A stretch of DNA of 64,000 nucleotides from Inia geoffrensis (Eukaryota; Chordata; Mammalia; Artiodactyla; Iniidae), in NCBI GenBank assembly GCA_036417435.1, contig CM070899.1:144970237-145034236 (forward strand), given 5' to 3'. The notes below the pieces were generated by a model. That model did not search any database, was not told where the DNA came from, and worked only from the letters and a program-made list of their open reading frames with translations. Numbering within the stretch: the first letter of the stretch is position 1; each line of letters begins with the position of its first letter. The position numbers and the translations under genes are program-made. This document shows positions 22,870-34,700 of the stretch, piece after piece.

Positions 22870-23735
22870 CTTTAGCTTATGGTTGATTCTAGAAGCAACC
22901 CAACATGCTTCCGATAAACTCCCTTTCCCTGAAATCAGCCCCAGTTGGTTTCTGTTGCCTGTCAGCAGTGCTCCATGTTAAAGTGTCATTGTTCATGGTT
23001 GGTTGATTCAAAATGTTTAAGGAACTCTAATTTAGGGCAATTTATGAGTAAGTTCTTTGTTGCGATGATTCGCACAGCAAAGAATCAGGAAGAAGGAAAG
23101 ATTCTATGGTTTCACTTTACTAAAATAACCTAACATTTATGTACATTCTTGGTGTTAAGTCAATTTTAAACAACCAAGCAAGTCTACTCCAGTCCATGAA
23201 TTGTGGCAAAAGAAGGATAAGGGCACTAATGATCTCTCCCTTTGCTTCCAGTGACCTTCCTGAGCTAAGTATTATTATCCTCACTTTAGACATTAAAGAC
23301 TTGAATTCTGTGGTTAAGTCTTTGGCCAAGGCCACTCAGCGGTCAAACCTCTCATCCTGGCTAGAGGCTCCAAGGTCCAGGCCTTCTTTACTCTACCACG
23401 CAGGAATTTTTGATGAGGACAAAAATATAAGCCTGTGATGTCTGAGGTTTCTGCCTTAGAGGGCAGTGCCGCAAAATCATGGACGTCGCCAGTGGTTCTT
23501 TAAGAAATTTCTTTTCTAAATTCTATCATGATATCATAAAATGCTGGCTCTCTACCAACACATTTTTGACATACCATAAAGTGGTATTTTAGAGTTGGAA
23601 GAGACCTAAAGCATGTGATCTGTCCAAATTTCTCACCACTGGGGCATGCTGGACTATTCAACGTGCATTTCAAATAGTACCTCCTGGGCGATGACTTCCG
23701 ATAACCTGATTATTGTTCATCGCGCTAAATCAAAA
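22870..23735. other. Intergenic sequence with a MIR-like patch
   Basis: About 23255-23400 resembles antisense MIR (AGTATTATTATCCTCACTTTAGA, GGCCAAGGCCACTCAGC). The rest is unassigned. Confidence 0.4.
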
Positions 23736-23737
23736 TG

Positions 23738-24318
23738 TGTCACATTATAGGTGGCAGGCAGCTTTTTAGATGCCCCGATAATCCCTGCTTCCTGATATCC
23801 ACACTCTTGCACACTTCCCTTCCCTTGTGATAAGATCTGTAACTTGCTTCTAACCAACAGAATATAGCAAAGGTGTTGGGATGTCACTTCTGTGGTCAGG
23901 TTTCCTAAGACAGTGGCTTCTGTCTTGCTAACAGGGTCTTTCTATTGTCTTCTAGACTTGCACATTTTGATGAGGCAAGCTGCCATGTTGGAAAGGCCCA
24001 CATGGTAAGGAACGGTGGGCAGCCTCTGGCCAACAGCCAGTGGGGAACTGGGGCTTTCAGTTCAACAGCCCATGAACAGCTGAATCTGGCCAACAACCAG
24101 TGACTGAAGTTGGAAGCAGATCCTTGCCCAGTTGAGCCATCAGATGAGACCCCAGCCCCAGCTGACACCTTGATTGCACCTTTGTGAGAGACCCTGAAGC
24201 AGAGGACCCTGCTAAGCTATGCTCAGATTCCTAAACCACAGAAACTCTGATATATGTGTGTGGTTTAAGCTGTGAAGTTTGGGGATAATTTGTTAGGAAG
24301 CAATAGCTAACTACTACA
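23738..24318 (+). mobile_element. MLT1-type LTR (ERVL-MaLR), solo
   Basis: Follows the MLT1C layout closely: GTGGCAGGCAG near the start, AACAGAATATAGCAAAGG, GGCAAGCTGCCATGTTGGAA, CTGGCCAACAGCCAG, CACCTTGATTGCACC, ACCACAGAAACTCTGA and a TACTACA end. No internal viral genes are attached. Confidence 0.85.
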
Positions 24319-24319
24319 C

Positions 24320-24785
24320 TGTACTATATTTCATTTATCTGTTGCTTTTTCCAGTAGGACCAGGAGTGAGCTGTTTAAGGTCACTGAGTACTTGTCATGT
24401 GTGTTTACCTGTTTACCTGTTACTGGAGAGCTTCCTGCCAGGATCCATCCTCATGCTGAAAGGTGGAACCTGAGGCCTGCAGTATAGTTCCTAGTGATCC
24501 AGGAAAGCCCTCTGTGCCCTGCATCAGTTCCCGACTTTGGGTCTCACACTAGAACATCCATAACTGTCTTTCTCCACTTAAGTATCATTTAGCTTACAGA
24601 CCACAGGCAGCAAGCCAATTACTCCCTGGGGTCTGAAACTTCAACCTGGGAGGAAGACTATTCCACAGCAAAGGTATGAATGCAGAAATGCACATCCTAA
24701 TCCAGTTCATAAGCAGAGGTGCACAATGTCTGAAAGATCGAAGCCATGAGATAAGAAACTCTTTCAGAGACAAAGAAGTTAACTG
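24320..24785. other. Intergenic sequence without a recognised element
   Basis: Nothing supported. Confidence 0.4.
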
Positions 24786-24829
24786 GGGAGATGTTGAACT
24801 ATATGCACTGCATAGGGCATCGGACAGCC

Positions 24830-25065
24830 CATTTCACTCTGGAGGCTTCAGTTTCCGCATCTGTAGAATGGAGGCTTGCCCTGGGTGCCATGGTCTTTTG
24901 ATTCTTAGTCTGACACAACCTGGGTTGCTATGAGCAGGCTCTCTGGGTCTTGAATCAACTATTAAAGGAGGGTAACAGAAATACCTGTCTCCTAAGGGGG
25001 TTGCAGAATTAAATGAAATAGAGAAAATGTGAAATGTGCAGCACAGCGCCTGGCTATTGTTACTT
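24830..25065 (+). repeat. MIR copy abutting the FAM174B CpG island
   Basis: TTCAGTTTCCGCATCTGTAGAATGG, then after a diverged stretch AATACCTGTCTCCTAAGGGGG, AATTAAATGAAATAGAG and CAGCACAGCGCCTGGC, in sense MIR order. It stops where the CpG island begins. Confidence 0.65.
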
Positions 25066-25157
25066 CTCCAAGGGGGGGGGGGGCGGGTGGTGCCAGGTCC
25101 CGGGGGAACTGGGGCCGCCCGGAGAGCAGCGCAGCCCGCACTGGGCCTGGTGGCCTG

Positions 25158-25172
25158 CCCCGCCCACGTGGG
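25158..25172 (+). promoter_or_regulatory. Overlapping GC box and palindromic E-box
   Basis: CCCCGCCC (Sp/KLF type) runs directly into the palindrome CCCACGTGGG, which contains CACGTG, the site class bound by USF, MYC/MAX and TFE3/TFEB. It lies about 225 bp upstream of the start codon, a plausible proximal promoter position. Binding is inferred from the motif only. Confidence 0.5.
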
Positions 25173-25210
25173 GCTGCGGCCCGTCGAATGACTCCGTGCA
25201 ACGTGTTGGT

Positions 25211-25240
25211 GGCGGCGGCCGCGGCGGCGGCGGCGGGCGG
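25211..25240 (+). repeat. Interrupted (GGC)n tract upstream of the FAM174B start
   Basis: About ten GGC/CGG-type triplets with interruptions, in the likely 5' UTR. It is G-rich on the sense strand and could form structured RNA or G-quadruplexes. Confidence 0.8.
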
Positions 25241-25393
25241 CTCGGACTCTTCCGGGCGCTGCAGCTTCCTGCCAAGCGCCGCGCAGCCGCCTGGCTCCGC
25301 CGCGGGAGTAGCCGGTGCAGGCCTCGACGCCGGTGCGGGACCCAGGGCTGCGCCGCGCTCGCCCAGCCCGACCCCGGGCCGCCGGACCGCATC

Positions 25394-25740
25394 ATGCGCG
25401 CCGCGCCGCCGCCCGCGCGGCTTCTGCCGCTGCTGGTGCTGCTCGCGCTCCTGGCCGCGCCCGCCGCCCGCGCCAGCAGAGCCGAGTCCGCCGCCCCGCC
25501 GCAGTCCGGATCCGAGCGCCAGCCGCGGCCGCCGCCCGGCCCTGGGCCCGGGAACGCCACGGGGATGGGCTCCGGGGAGGCGGCGGGCGGCGGCGGCAGC
25601 AGCTCCAACAGCAGCGGCGACGCCCTGGTGACCCGCATCTCCAGCCTGCTCCGCGACCTGCCCACCCTGAAGGCGGCCGTGATCGTGGCGTGCGCCTTCT
25701 CCGCCTTCCTCATAGCCTGCCTGCTGCTGCGCGTCTTCAG
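25394..25740 (+). CDS. FAM174B: FAM174B coding exon 1
   Basis: This exon has 347 coding nt: residues 1-115 plus the first two bases of Arg116. It carries the signal peptide, the lumenal region and the whole membrane span. The donor is TTCAG|GTGGGT at 25740/25741. The exon is very GC-rich and lies inside the CpG island, so long spurious ORFs run across it in the other frames. The start context is GCATCATGC, with A at -3. Confidence 0.93.
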
Positions 25741-28700
25741 GTGGGTCCGCCGCCCCTTTGCAGCCCCTTTGCAGACCCCGCGGGCCAACTTGCACCGCCA
25801 ACCTGCTGTCACTGCGCGCCCGCCGCACCTGCGCGCACCGATGCTCCGGCCCCGGCGCCTGGGTGCGCTCCTGCTAGCCTGGGACTCCCGGCCCTGCTCC
25901 ACAGGGTTGCACTCGGCTGGTTTTCCCTGCTACACACTTTAGGAATTTTCTCCCCTTCGAACGATATCTCTATCTATAGCTATAGCTATAGCTGTAGCTA
26001 TAGCTATGATATGTACCTCTATATATCAATAAATATATAAAAAATATTGAATTCCTTTTCACTCTCCACTAACGCTTAACAATCTCCATAGCGCTCCGAA
26101 TTATGACAACCTTACATGGAATTTATTTTTATACCTATTTCACAGATGAGGAAAAATTTTCCGGAGAGGCAAGGTGGCTTATTCAAGTAAGCTCAGTGGT
26201 GTAAGTAGGATTTGAACCTTACCCACCTTGCTGCACCTCCCTCTGTTCCCTCTGAGGGCTTCTCAGGCACCACCTGCTGTTTTTTTCTTTTCATCGGTTC
26301 TGCTACCAAAAGAAGCAGTGTCTAGCCTGTGGGGATACCTGTTGGAGGCGCGCATTGCGCCAGGGATAGGAGCTGGCCTTTAGGATGTTTGGCCATCCTT
26401 GGTGGCCTCAGTGACTTTCTGCCTACCACCCTGCCTGAATGAACTGCCGCAATGAAGATTTGCAGGGGCATGAGGGATCTTGGAGAGGCTTTTTGTAGGT
26501 TGCTCAAGTTCAGGGAGAAAGTGGGAAATAAGAAAGGATGGCCGGGGTCTCTGGAGTAGGGGGATGGAGAGGGCTACAGGGGATGCAGGGAGGGATGCAT
26601 TTCCCCCTAAGGCCTGGGAAATTCTGGTTTTGCAGGAAATGAACCAAATGTGTCCTGTTACTCCGTCGGGCCTCTGGGAAATCTGGGCATGTGTGTGTCA
26701 ATTATTCACAGCCTGTTCCTTCCCCTTCCAAGTGTATACAGTGTGCTTGGGTGTTTGATCAGCTGTTGGAGGTTTGGGGCCAGGGGCTTGTGAGCCTTTT
26801 CAGAGCAGGAGCAGAAACCAGATCTGGAAAGGCAGGGTTGGGAGCTCTCCCTTGAGGTTTGCTGTTGGTTGCTGTGTGACTTTGGGTCAAGGTGTTTCTT
26901 TGTGGGGCCATAGGATTAAATGGCAGTGGTCCTGAGAAAATGGAGAAGGGAGAACTGTGGGCCCACATCCCCTCGCCCCATCCCCTGCCCTGGCTCCGGC
27001 TACATTGTTTTCCACTGTGCTGATCCCCTGATGTGCAGCGGACGTTGAATTGCCCCTCTCTGTACCCCATCCTTCCCGCTGCCCTTTATCCTCTGCTTGC
27101 AAACTTCAGTGGCTCCCTGTAGCCACTACCTGGATGTGGCATTCAGACCCTTACAAACTAGGTCCAGTGCACCTTGTGGCCATCAGCCAGCCCTTCTGAA
27201 CCTCCTGTCACTTCTCTCCTGACACTCCCTGCTGCTGGCTTCTGCTCGTCCGCTCCTGGGCCAGTTCCCACGGCACACTTGCCATGACTGCACGCAGCCA
27301 CCGGGGCCCAGCTCCCATGCTCCGTCCTCTGGGTAGTGTTCCTGGACATCTGAGCCAGGCGGTTGCTTCCTTTTCTGGCCTCCCCCAGCCCTAGCCTTGT
27401 GCATCCTCTGTACGGCCCTTCTCATGCCAGGCTGGTGGCTCCCACACACAGCAGACAGTCCTGGAGGGTGGGCATGTCCAGTCCCCATGCCCAAGGACGG
27501 CCTGGCCTTCAGCAGACGTGCCGTAGTCCTTTGCTGCCTTCCTGATTGTTCAGTTGCATTGAACGTTGGTGCCTAGAGCAGCTCTGAGCCTGGAGGTTTG
27601 AAACATTTTGCTCAAAATAGGCCGCTCAGCCCACAAGGCGGTGCACTTCTTAAGACGGTATTTGAACTATTTTGCCAGTCTGCTCCGTATTACCCAGGAG
27701 CGGGGGAGAAAAGCAAGCAGCATGTGGCCAGATGTGAGGGCACGTGTTTGAGCAGGAGAGCCGGTACTCAGGGCTGGAAGGGATGGGTCCTTGCTGGCCT
27801 GTGAGCTGGGTGTTGGAGGAAGGTTCCGACTTCACAGGAGAGCCTGCTTATGGATGTGCCTTCTCTTTCCAGGAAGGCCTTCTTATTGGGGAGAGTTTCC
27901 AGGGGGACAGCTGACACCCCAGTCCTGATGTGGATAGGAACTTACAGCACTTTACGGCTGGGAAGGGCCTTGATGGTACACAGGTCCCACGTGCTCCTTT
28001 GCAGAGGAGAAAGTTGCATCCCAGGGAGGGGAGTAAGTCATCCGGTGGACTCTAGAACACTACAAGTCTGTGGTCTGTACTGTGACCTTTCCACAGGCCT
28101 CTGCACGCTCGCTTCATCGGGCTTCCTCAAGGCCTGCTGCCCTGACCGGGCGTCTTCCTTACCTGCTTCCCCTCCTAGCCCCTCAGCATGCAGTCACCAC
28201 ATCCTGGCTATTCTGCCTCGCAAGTCTCCCTGAGACTGTCTCATCTGGGCCATACTCCTTCCTCCACGGGAGCTTCCCCACCTGCCAGCCCTTCTGCCTG
28301 ACTCACCTCCCTCCCTCGTGTCCGGAGTCACAGCAGTACCCTTCAGGCTGGCGTTCCTGCGGCCAGCCTTGTGCCCACTCCCATCCATCCTCCCTCGTCT
28401 GGTCTCACCCTTCTTCTGCCCACTCATCCCACCCCGTCCGCAGGCTTCTCAGTGTGGTGGCAAGCTGGCTCTGTCTAACCAGGGCCCCGCCTCCCTCTCA
28501 AGCCCCCATCTCAGCTGTGCCCACTGCTCCCGCCCTGCTGGACCTTCAGGTGTTCTCCAGCGGCATCTGGTGGCCTTAGCCCTGCCTGTCCCTCTGACCC
28601 TCTGCTTGGGGGCCCCTCCACCACCAAGACTATGTGGCCAGCTCACTGCTGTTTGCCTGCCTGTGTGTCACCTCCTCTGAGAAGCCTCCCAGCAAGGCCT

Positions 28701-31699
28701 CCTTCCAGAGCACATGTGAGTTTGGGATTTTCTACTTGGAGTCAAGAGTGTCGCTGAACTTACCAGAGGGCTCCTGAGAGCAGGACTGGCCCTTAATCCT
28801 TTGTGCCTCTCTAACGCCTGCTGTGGCTCCAAGCACAAGCTGGCATCTGATAAAGGCATTTTTAGCAAGTGAATGAACCCCTAAGTATTTTGCTTTGCTG
28901 ATACTTTACTGATGAGTCTCAAAATGTCCTCTGTGATGAGCTGCATGGCTGATGCTGGGAACCTGTGAGATGGGGACTTATTTGGACAGTGGCCGCTGTT
29001 TCCTTAACGATGGATAGATACAGAGAAGGGAGGGAGGTAAAGGAGGAAGAGTGTAGTAAGTATTATTGCTTATACATAACCCGTGTGTCTGTTTTCCCTG
29101 AAGGAGTCGCTTTGCCAGACAACAGAAAGAATGTGGATCCAAGGAAACTGTTACAATTAGAAGCAAAGAATGTGTATCTTGGTAAGAAAGATATATACCT
29201 TTAACCAAGCAGTTCCATTTCTAACGTATGCACATTTTTTACTGCGATATCTATTCTTTGCTTCTAATTTTATTACTTAGAAGAGGAAGCAAAGATGCAT
29301 GGCTAATGAAGTCCAGAGCAGTTCTGTTTAACAGTGAAAAAGGTTTAAGTAACCTAGGTATCTAACAATTGAGCATTGGTTAACTAAATTATGGTAGTCC
29401 TTACAGTGAAATACTGTGCAGCTGTGAAAAACAATGATGTTAATATAACACTCACTATATGCTGGTTGAGTGAAACAGGTTACAAAACAGTATGTGTAGT
29501 ATGAGCTCATTAAATAAATAAATAATAATAATATATATATATGAATGTGCAAAGAATTTTTTGTGTGTGTACACGTGTGACTGTGGGAGATTCTTCATTA
29601 TGTATTTATTTATTGTTTATGATATATTTCTACATTGTCTGAATTTCCTTTCAATGGACATTTATTCATTTTCTTTCTCCCTGTCTGTGCACTCAGCTCC
29701 TTGCTGCATCCTTAGGTGTGTCTTTCTGAGGACCTGTATAAGAGAGTCTGAGGTGGACCCCTAGGAGTGGGATTCCTGGGTCCCAGGGGTACTCTTACAC
29801 GGTTTCCTTGAGTATGTACCAGTTTGCCCTCCCACCTGCAGTATCTGGGGGTTCTCAGATCCCCCCATCATATCTGACACTTAGTATTATCTGACTTTCT
29901 AATGTTTTTCAATCAGATGGGTATGATTGGGTATCTCATTGCTTGCTTTTGCAGATCTCCAGTTCTTACTGAGGTTGAGTAGCTGTCTCTTCCCATACTT
30001 ATTAATCAATCTGACGTCCCATCTGCAGCATCATTTACAGCTTCTTCATGTATTGGAATCATTAAGGAAAACCGTTTAAAGACCGGAGACAAACTTGGAG
30101 GGAGGGAAAGGCAGTTTGGAGGCAGAGCGCCCTCGAGCCAGAGTACCTTCGTGTATATGTGCGTGTGTGCATGTGTACGTGTGCGTGTGTGTGTGTGTGT
30201 GCAGTTCTGCCTGGCTCTCAGTAGGGCCAGCCCCCCTAGGTCTGTTGCTTGACATGTTTATGAGAGCTGGAAGGAAATCAATAAAGAAGCTGTGTTTAGG
30301 AAGTAGAAAACTCCTCCAATTTTTGGATGTTGGAAAGCGTCTCATGGGGTTGCATGGATTCAGGGATAACAAGCGTAAGCCAGTGGCCGCTGTTCAGTAC
30401 CTTTTGCCCCCCATGCTCTCTGAGGTCTGACTTTACCCTTTGAGATCTGAGGGGGGATCTGACTTTACTCTGTGGTGTCTTATGAACGAGGTGGAGACAA
30501 GTTAGAAACTGCCACCTGAAACCACGACTTTCGTTTCCTCCTGGGGATCCTTTCCCCGTCCTGTCGAATCTCCCAGCTCTCCTGCCCAGGCCACACGTCT
30601 TCCAGATCTCTGTTGGCTGCATGCCCAGCCACTTATTTCAAAAGCTGTGTAAAATCGTCTTATCTGAAAGGAGGGGTGTTTTGGAGCTTCCTGGGGGACG
30701 AAGAGGAAGACAAATTCTAGGTGATCTGACATTGCCCAGCTGTTGCACTTGGATCAGTGGCAAAGTTGAACGCTGTCATGTCCTGAAGACGCCGGAACCA
30801 CGGGAGCTTAGTGAATTACTAAGCCAGGTCTTTGAAAAGGAATAAAAACGTTCCTGGCTTCTCCTGGATTCCCCAGATCTCCCATTGTCTGTGTATTTAC
30901 ATTTGTCCTAAGAATAAAAGTTATTTAAGAGAAAATATAGAAGCTTAATGCTTTCAGGATTTGGGGAAAGTGTTCTGAAAAGTTTTTAGTTATTGCTCAT
31001 TAGTATATCAATATTATTTTAATAAATTGGAGCTTTGGGCAGAGCCCTGGTTAGAAAGTTAGGCCCCTTTTTATGACTCTGAGATTGTGGCGCTTGTGTA
31101 GCACCAGGAGATCATTTTTAAAAAAATTTTATTGAAGTAGAGTTGATTTACAATGTTGTGTTTAATTTCTACTGTACAGCAAAGTGACTCAGTTATACAT
31201 ATGTATATTCTTGATCATATTCTTTTCCATTATGGCTTATCATAAGATATTGAATATAGTTCCCTGTCCTGTACAGCAGGACCTTGTTGTTTATCAGGAG
31301 GTCATTTTTGATTGCTTGACCAAGGTTTTGAATTGGGGGAGAAGCTATAGTTGTGAAACATATTTATCTTAATTTAATTTTTACTTTTCAAGTGGGTTTT
31401 CTTTTTTCTTTGTTTTCCAGTTTTGTTGGGATAAAATTGATACACAGAACTGTATAAGTTTAACGTGGACAACATAACGACTTGACTTACATATATTGTG
31501 AAATGATGACCACGATAAGTATAGTGAACATCCATCATCTCATAGATGCCAAAAAAAGGAAAAAATCATTTTTTTCCTGGTAATGAGAACTTTTGGGGTC
31601 TACTCTCTTAGCAACTTTCCCATCTATCACACAGCAGTGTTAGCTATAGTCATGATGCCCACTCCATCCCGAGGGCTTATTGGTCTTATCGGAAGGTTG

Positions 31700-31730
<31 letters not shown>

Positions 31731-34700
31731 GCGGTACGCGGGCCTCTCACTGTTGTGGCCTCTCCCGTTGCGGAGCACAGGCTCCCGACGCGCAGGCTCA
31801 GCGGCCGTGGCTCACGGGCCCAGCCGCTCCGCAGCACGTGGGATCTTCCCTGACCGGGGCACGAACCCACGTCCCCTGCATCGGCAGGCGGACCCCCAAC
31901 CACTGCGCCACCAGGGAAGCCCTGGAAGGTTGTACTTTCATCCAATTCCCATGGATGTTTAATCTTTCACACCACAGTGAAGAAAGTGTTAAATAAATCT
32001 AACCCAGCAAAAATCCAGATTAAAAAAAAAAACAACAGGGTAGAGAGTATGCCCTTGATTCAGTTTTCCACCACGCTGAAAAAGAAGTCATAGCGTGTGG
32101 GAGGAATAGGGTCCCTCAAGTGGTTCTTTCCTGGGGCGGATTCTGCCTGCCTTGGGGTCATTTGGCAAGTCAGTCGCACAGGTGCGGGCCTCCTGGTTGT
32201 CTGTGTGAGCAGTTTACTGAACCTTTCTGGGCATCTGCTTCCCGGCACTAATTAAAGTACCTGCTTCTCAGGGCTATTGGGATGTTTGGAATGAGATTGG
32301 GTCAATCAAACCCCTGGCTCCCCTTTAAGCAGCCAAGTGTCCTATTGTATTTAAAACAACGATTCTGAAAACAGATGTAATTTATACCCAACCTTTTGGT
32401 CTTGCTTTTGCCTGTAAATGAGGATTCAGCCATATGGCCAAGATCATCAGGCAAGTGCATCTGTTTCTGAGCCTTGCAAATATGAAATTGGTGACTCTTT
32501 AGCCTGAGTGAGCCTCCCTGGACACCTAGGACCCCATGTAGGGGCCCGCACACAGCTGAATTCCCTTGCGGAAGGAGGTGCCTCATGACTGCCCTTATTA
32601 ACAGGCCTGTGAGGACTCAGGACCTGCCACTGATCCCTTCTATCAAGTTGGAAAGGGAGGAAAATCCCTCTTTAATTTAACCCTGAGCCCTCCGGCTTAT
32701 TTGGCTTTGCCTGTAAACTCTTATGCCCATGTGCTCATCGAGTTTGGGGGCTTTGCCAACACAGGCCCTTCTGGAGACACGGGGCACATCTAGGGGTGGG
32801 GTGGGGGTCTCCAATGTCAGTGTCTGGATGGCATCCTGTACGGAGAGTGTCACAGAAGGGAAACCCTCCCAGATTTAAGCAGAGAAGTCTTCATAGGTCG
32901 TGTCTGGGATTTTAGTTTTATGGCTGATGTTTCGGTTCTAACTATTTACAAAGGGAAATTCTAGGACCGTGAATTTAGAATCATGTTGTCATGGTTTCAC
33001 TTTAAAAGTCTGTATTTAATCTTCCCAGCAATCTGCCTGGAATCCAGATTTGATATTTATTTTCCTGAGGGTGCAGGGAGAAGGCAACCCTCTCTCATTG
33101 GCAGGTGTGGAGCAGAAGAGGGGCCATGGCAAAGAGCCTGGGCAGGGCTCTTCAGGCCTGGGAGGGCTTCAAGGCCTTGTAACCTCTTGGGTGTGGGGTT
33201 TCTTTGCACTCAGAGTGCCACTGATCTCCCTCCTTCTACCCATTGTACAGATGAGGAAACTGAGGCCCGGAAATGGGAAGCGTTTGTTAAGGTCACCCAG
33301 TGAGTTTGTAGGAAAAGTAGGACTCAAGGCCAGGTGTTCTGATGCTCAGCCTGGCCTTTTCTGGGCCTCCAAGATGTGGTGGGCAGGGTTTTAGCCTGGT
33401 CAGTTGGGTCTCCCCAGTGTTCAGCCAGGGACCCAGGAGAGAGAATGGCTGAATGGATGGAGCAATCTTACCTGTGTATTTAATGACCCACTGGAAGCCT
33501 AGAAGGTGCTGAGAGAACACAGCCGAGGTGAAGGAGTTTCCAATTCAATCTGGGAGATAGGATAATGCCTTTGTATGATTCTGCTTGGCAGGTGAAAGGC
33601 AATCTAATTCTGTAGGGGAGTCATGTGTCAAAAGCAACACTTGATAAGATGCCAGAGGACTTCTCAAAGCCCCAGGGACTTTGGCGGGGGACATAGTGGT
33701 CAGGGAAGGCATATGGGGATGAGTAGAAGGAATAGGACCTGATGGGGTGGGAGAAGAAGAGGTTCTTCCAGGACCGGCTGGCCGAGCAGGTTTTGCGGTG
33801 GGCAGGGTTTGTGAAAATGATCATCTGGAAATTCTGGTGACAATAATAATAATAGCAACTAATATTTATTAAGCCCTTACTGTATGCCAGCCTCTGTGCT
33901 GAACATTTTATATGTTTCCTCATTCCTGTGAGGAGTGTCCTGTCGGAATCCCATTTTACAGATGAGTAAATCAAGTTGCAGAGTGATGAAGTGTCTTGCT
34001 TAAGGCCATATGGCTGGTGAAGGGCAGGAGTCTGATTTCCAATCCAGCATTCCTCCCCCAGTCCTTTTCCTGTTGCAGCTGGATTTTGGAATACAGGAAT
34101 CCCAGCCAGAGGATTTTGGGATTAGTAGTGGGCCAGAGGAGCAAATGGAGGATTTGAATACAGGAGTGTAATGATGAAAGGGCTGCTTTAGTAATGCTGA
34201 CCCCTTTTAGGTGCTTAATATGTATTTGCTGAGTGAATGGATGAATAGTGATGTGGCTGCCTCGGGGATGCAGGATGGCGGGGGAGACCAGTGGAAGGTG
34301 CTGGAAGGACCAGTAGGGAGGGCTGGAGATTCGAGTGGGTGAAGAGGAGGATGAAGAGGAAAGTGTCAGGAGGACCGGAAGGGCCTGGAGAGGTGGGTGT
34401 GGTGAAGGGGATGGTCAGGCAGGGGATAAGCCTTGGTGAGAAAGAGGGTGACAAAAACACAATGGAAATGCCAGCCACGCAGCTGGACATCTCGGTTTGC
34501 GGTGGCGGGGTTGGGAGTTCTGTCAAGAAGTGACTGTCCCTGAAGTGTGGACTGTCCCTGAAGTGGGGGGCAGTGGCGGCAAGGACTGACACCCCCGCGC
34601 CTCCCCTACCACGTGGCAGGGACAAGTGGATGCTGAAAGGGTCATTTATGACCTGTGTCCCGAAGCACAGTGACCCCAGAATTTCAAGGCCGTGGTTGTG

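Larger units (their letters stand above)
25070..25890 (+). promoter_or_regulatory. FAM174B: CpG island promoter and 5' UTR/exon 1 of FAM174B
   Basis: A sharp change to very GC- and CpG-rich sequence begins near 25075 and fades after about 25890, covering exon 1 and the start of intron 1. No TATA box is seen, which fits a CpG-island promoter with dispersed initiation. It contains a GC box (CCCCGCCC, 25158-25165) overlapping an E-box (CACGTG, 25165-25170), and a GGC-repeat tract at 25211-25240. The transcription start is unknown; the 5' UTR probably begins within 25090-25390. Confidence 0.85.

Noticed and set aside
25034..25393. In-frame N-terminal extension of FAM174B from an upstream ATG
   Set aside because: It would bury the signal peptide about 120 residues inside the protein, lies mostly in the promoter region, and disagrees with the family start.
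24992..25902. Minus-strand ORFs of about 280 codons across the CpG island, and the 200- and 241-codon plus-strand ORFs in other frames
   Set aside because: GC-rich sequence has few stop codons. These overlap the real exon 1, are rich in Arg/Pro/Ala/Gly, and resemble no family.
26315..26470. Possible MER20-like element
   Set aside because: Only one phrase (TTTAGGATGTTTGGCCATCC) looks similar and no terminal repeats were found.
28070..28680. Overlapping ORFs of 120-169 codons in intron 1
   Set aside because: Pro/Ser/Cys-rich chance frames in C-rich DNA, with ORFs on both strands and no domain or splice context.
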